From Pseudobutyrivibrio xylanivorans DSM 14809 (lineage in GTDB: Bacteria > Bacillota > Clostridia > Lachnospirales > Lachnospiraceae), in the NCBI RefSeq assembly GCF_900141825.1, contig NZ_FQYQ01000001.1, positions 186,001 through 250,000 of the forward strand: a DNA stretch of 64,000 nt, given 5' to 3'. Below the pieces are notes generated by a model. It saw only the letters and a program-made list of their open reading frames with translations, searched no databases and had not been told where the DNA came from. Below are positions 62,057 through 64,000 of this stretch, one piece after another. Position numbers and translations under genes: made by a program. Numbering within the stretch: the first letter of the stretch is position 1; each line of letters starts with the position of its first letter.

Positions 62057-62108
62057 GCTGACCAAAAAGACTGGAGGCTTTCTTTTTTGAAAAGAAGGTC
62101 TCCTTTTA
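62057..62108 (+). promoter_or_regulatory. Hairpin-terminator leader element, copy D (binding protein 2)
   Basis: GCTGACCAAAAAGACTGGAGG with a CCA...CTGG pairing, followed by a less perfect terminator (CTTTCTTTTTTGAAAAGAAGG) and TTTT. It begins right after the stop of radical SAM copy 2, as copy B does after copy 1. Confidence 0.6.
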
Positions 62109-62124
62109 TATTAGGAGGTATGGT

Positions 62125-63213
62125 ATGAAAAAGAATTACTTGAAGAAAATACTTGCAGTGACAATGACTATTGCAGTTAGTGCAGGATTTGCAGGTTGTG
62201 GCAACGAAGGTGTGGATACTATTGAGGCAGGTTCTGCTTTGAAAAATGAAGTGAATGAAGAAGCAAGCATTGATGCAGACTCATTTAATATAGATGATGT
62301 GGGCGAAATTACACTTAGGGTTGGAGTGTGCTCAGGAGATCCTAATCAATATCTAAAAGTTTTAGATAATCATACTAATTTCTTAAAAGACAGGGGGATT
62401 AATTTAGAGACTACTGAATTTGCAGCAGGAATAAATACTATTGATGCTATTACAATTGACCAGCTGGATATAGGTAATTTTGCAGATTATGCGGGTATTA
62501 ATAGAATTGGTAATACATTGGCTGAAACAGATTTAAGAGCTTTTACTATGACAGGTATCAATAAAACTTCCGTTTTGTATGTCAATCCTGAGCACATAAA
62601 AACAGCCAAAGATTTAGAGGGGGCAGTTCTTATTTCACATGCAGGTGTAGTCGTTGAATACGATTATGGTAAATTGGCTGAGACATATGATTTGGATCCA
62701 GACAAACTGGAATATACAAATGTATCGAGTTCTCAGGAGGCACTTGCTCTTGCAACATCAAATTCAGGTGATGCTTATTGGGCTGGGAAACAGGTTCAAC
62801 CAAAATTTGAAGAGGCTGGTTGGGTACCATTCACAAGCATAGTGGATGTAGGGGCTCCAATGTATTGCTTCCTTGTAGCAAATAATAAGTTCCTTGAGGA
62901 GCATAAGGCAGAGGTGGCAAAATATTTGGCAGTCAGTGAAGAAGGATTTGCATATATAACAGAACATTTAGATGAATTTGCAGGATGGGTAGAGGCAGAC
63001 CTTGGTCTTAGAAAGGACTTGGTAATCTCGGGATGGCAGGAAAGCACCCATGATTATGGATTTCCTCAGGAGGCATATGAGGATTTGTACAGTGTTGAAG
63101 AATGGTGCTACAAAAATGGGAATTTCCCAACACAGTACGACCCAGCAGATTTCATCAACACCGATGCGCTAGCTTTATATAAGCCAGATGCTGTTACCTG
63201 GGAGAGAAAATAG
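62125..63213 (+). CDS. NitT/TauT-type ABC binding lipoprotein, copy 2
   Basis: 362 residues, lipobox FAGCG. The same fold and length as copy 1, with matching N-terminal signal and AAGINTIDAITIDQLDIGNFADY. Differences in the pocket segments (MTGINKTSVLYVNPEHI and SIVDVGAPMYCFL) suggest another ligand. No own permease or ATPase follows; the set at 56419-58107 is the likely partner. Confidence 0.82.
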   Translation: MKKNYLKKILAVTMTIAVSAGFAGCGNEGVDTIEAGSALKNEVNEEASIDADSFNIDDVGEITLRVGVCSGDPNQYLKVLDNHTNFLKDRGINLETTEFAAGINTIDAITIDQLDIGNFADYAGINRIGNTLAETDLRAFTMTGINKTSVLYVNPEHIKTAKDLEGAVLISHAGVVVEYDYGKLAETYDLDPDKLEYTNVSSSQEALALATSNSGDAYWAGKQVQPKFEEAGWVPFTSIVDVGAPMYCFLVANNKFLEEHKAEVAKYLAVSEEGFAYITEHLDEFAGWVEADLGLRKDLVISGWQESTHDYGFPQEAYEDLYSVEEWCYKNGNFPTQYDPADFINTDALALYKPDAVTWERK

Positions 63214-63245
63214 CAACAGGAGGATGTAGGAATAGGTTATTCAAC

Positions 63246-63302
63246 TATAGTTGCAACTATACTTCTATGGAGTTATAATAATTATACTTCCAAAGAAGTA
63301 TA
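63246..63302 (+). promoter_or_regulatory. Palindromes upstream of the DUF3990 gene
   Basis: TATAGTTGCAACTATA (63246-63261) is a perfect 16-bp palindrome. TATACTTC-caaa-GAAGTATA (63283-63302) is a second inverted repeat, ending at the ribosome site AGGAG. Both fit autoregulatory operators or a structured leader. Confidence 0.55.
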
Positions 63303-63311
63303 GGAGTGAAA

Positions 63312-63965
63312 ATGAATAAGATTACTTTATATCATGGCTCGGATAAAATTATATCTGAGCCTAAAATTAATTTAGGGAAAAAATATAATGATTATGGTCA
63401 GGGATTATATTGCACTAGACATTTAGAGCTTGCAAAAGAATGGGCAGTAGATGAAGGAAGAGATGGTTTTGTAAACATCTATGAACTAGATATAAAGGGG
63501 CTGAAAGTACTAGATCTTAATAGTGAAGATTATAGTATTTTACATTGGCTTACAGTTCTACTAGAGCATAGAGTTTTAAATGTCAATGCCCCTGTCGCCA
63601 TAGAAGGAATGGAATATTTGAAGAGGCATTACCATATATCTCTGGATGATTATGATGTAGTTTTGGGATATAGGGCTGATGATTCTTATTTTTCATTTGC
63701 TAGGGCTTTCATATCAAATTCTATAAGCATAGCTCAGCTTGAAAAGGCAATGTATCTTGGAAATTTAGGTACTCAGTATTTTATTAAAAGCAAAAATGCA
63801 TTCTCAAAATTGAATTTTATTGAGGCATTGCCAGTGGATAGTACTGAATTTTTTTCTAAAAAAAATCAAAGAGATACTAAAGCTAGAGCTGATTATGAAA
63901 AAATAACTAATGCTATGGACAGAGATGGAGTTTATATTTTGGATTTGATAAGAAAGGAGAAGTAA
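63312..63965 (+). CDS. DUF3990 protein, ADP-ribosyltransferase-like, possible toxin
   Basis: 217 residues from the ATG at 63312, with AGGAG five bases upstream; the GTG at 63306 overlaps that site. YHGSDKIISEPKINLGKKYNDYGQGLYCTRHLELAKEWA is the DUF3990 signature and recalls the NAD site of ADP-ribosyltransferases. Such genes often lie next to small partner genes; one starts one base after the stop. No target known. Confidence 0.7.
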   Translation: MNKITLYHGSDKIISEPKINLGKKYNDYGQGLYCTRHLELAKEWAVDEGRDGFVNIYELDIKGLKVLDLNSEDYSILHWLTVLLEHRVLNVNAPVAIEGMEYLKRHYHISLDDYDVVLGYRADDSYFSFARAFISNSISIAQLEKAMYLGNLGTQYFIKSKNAFSKLNFIEALPVDSTEFFSKKNQRDTKARADYEKITNAMDRDGVYILDLIRKEK

Positions 63966-63966
63966 G

Positions 63967-64000
63967 ATGGCACATCCTTATAATAAAATGTATTTATCAG
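63967..64000 (+). CDS. Start of a gene cut by the window end
   Basis: ATG at 63967 after AAAGGAGAAG, reading MAHPYNKMYLS to the last base. It may be the partner of the DUF3990 gene. Too short to assign. Confidence 0.4.
   Translation, partial: MAHPYNKMYLS

Overview
The window reads as the chromosome of a low-GC, strictly anaerobic Firmicute of the family Lachnospiraceae, probably close to Butyrivibrio or Pseudobutyrivibrio. This is inferred from codon use, strong AGGAGG ribosome sites, TTG starts, an anchored GH43 arabinanase, many oxygen-sensitive Fe-S enzymes and DUF5685/YitT-type genes. No ribosomal RNA, insertion sequence, phage gene or CRISPR array was found.

Layout. 1-2.5 kb: end of pepT, a YitT protein and uridine kinase. 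2.6-11.4 kb: one compact cluster with a CooC-like nickel ATPase, two 2-hydroxyacyl-CoA-dehydratase-family subunits and their ATP-driven activator, a tiny membrane protein, an acetyl-CoA-synthase-like protein, a 960-residue Fe-S flavoprotein and a HypA nickel chaperone. Two related structured RNA elements lie inside it. 11.5-16.3 kb: a second YitT protein, an M15-type lipoprotein, an acyltransferase, and a leftward DnaJ/DUF5685/zinc-ribbon trio. 16.4-19.2 kb: a DtxR-Fur regulator pair and aspS. 19.2-19.8 kb: a gene-free stretch with a long hairpin and a helically phased array of ACGT-centred palindromes. 19.8-25.7 kb: an ECF S component with a divergent PdxR-like regulator, an amino-acid ABC transporter and a PutP-type symporter. 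25.7-33 kb: two EAL-domain proteins around a MATE exporter, then an NSS symporter. 33-36.5 kb: a zinc/manganese ABC transporter with two accessory proteins. 36.6-43.6 kb: larE, an AraC regulator, a MetE-like protein with a divergent LysR regulator, pdxST, and a rhodanese-TtcA fusion. 43.9-48.2 kb: the arabinanase and a nucleotidase.

48.3-63.2 kb is the most unusual part. A Cys-rich mini-ORF, a tRNA-like sequence without a usable anticodon loop and a YezD protein lead into metK, nitrogenase-like H, D and K proteins, a radical SAM enzyme, a TauT/NitT-type ABC transporter, a flavin-type oxidase-family protein, an MTA/SAH nucleosidase, a MATE exporter, and second copies of the radical SAM enzyme and binding protein. 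Four copies of one hairpin-terminator leader precede metK, both binding proteins and the second radical SAM gene. The content (SAM synthesis, SAM-derived nucleoside cleavage, sulfonate-type uptake, YezD) suggests salvage of an organic sulfur compound by a nitrogenase-like reductase. The Cys pattern (one in D, three in K) differs from nitrogenase and suggests no FeMo-co-type cofactor. The window ends in a DUF3990 gene that may belong to a toxin-antitoxin pair.
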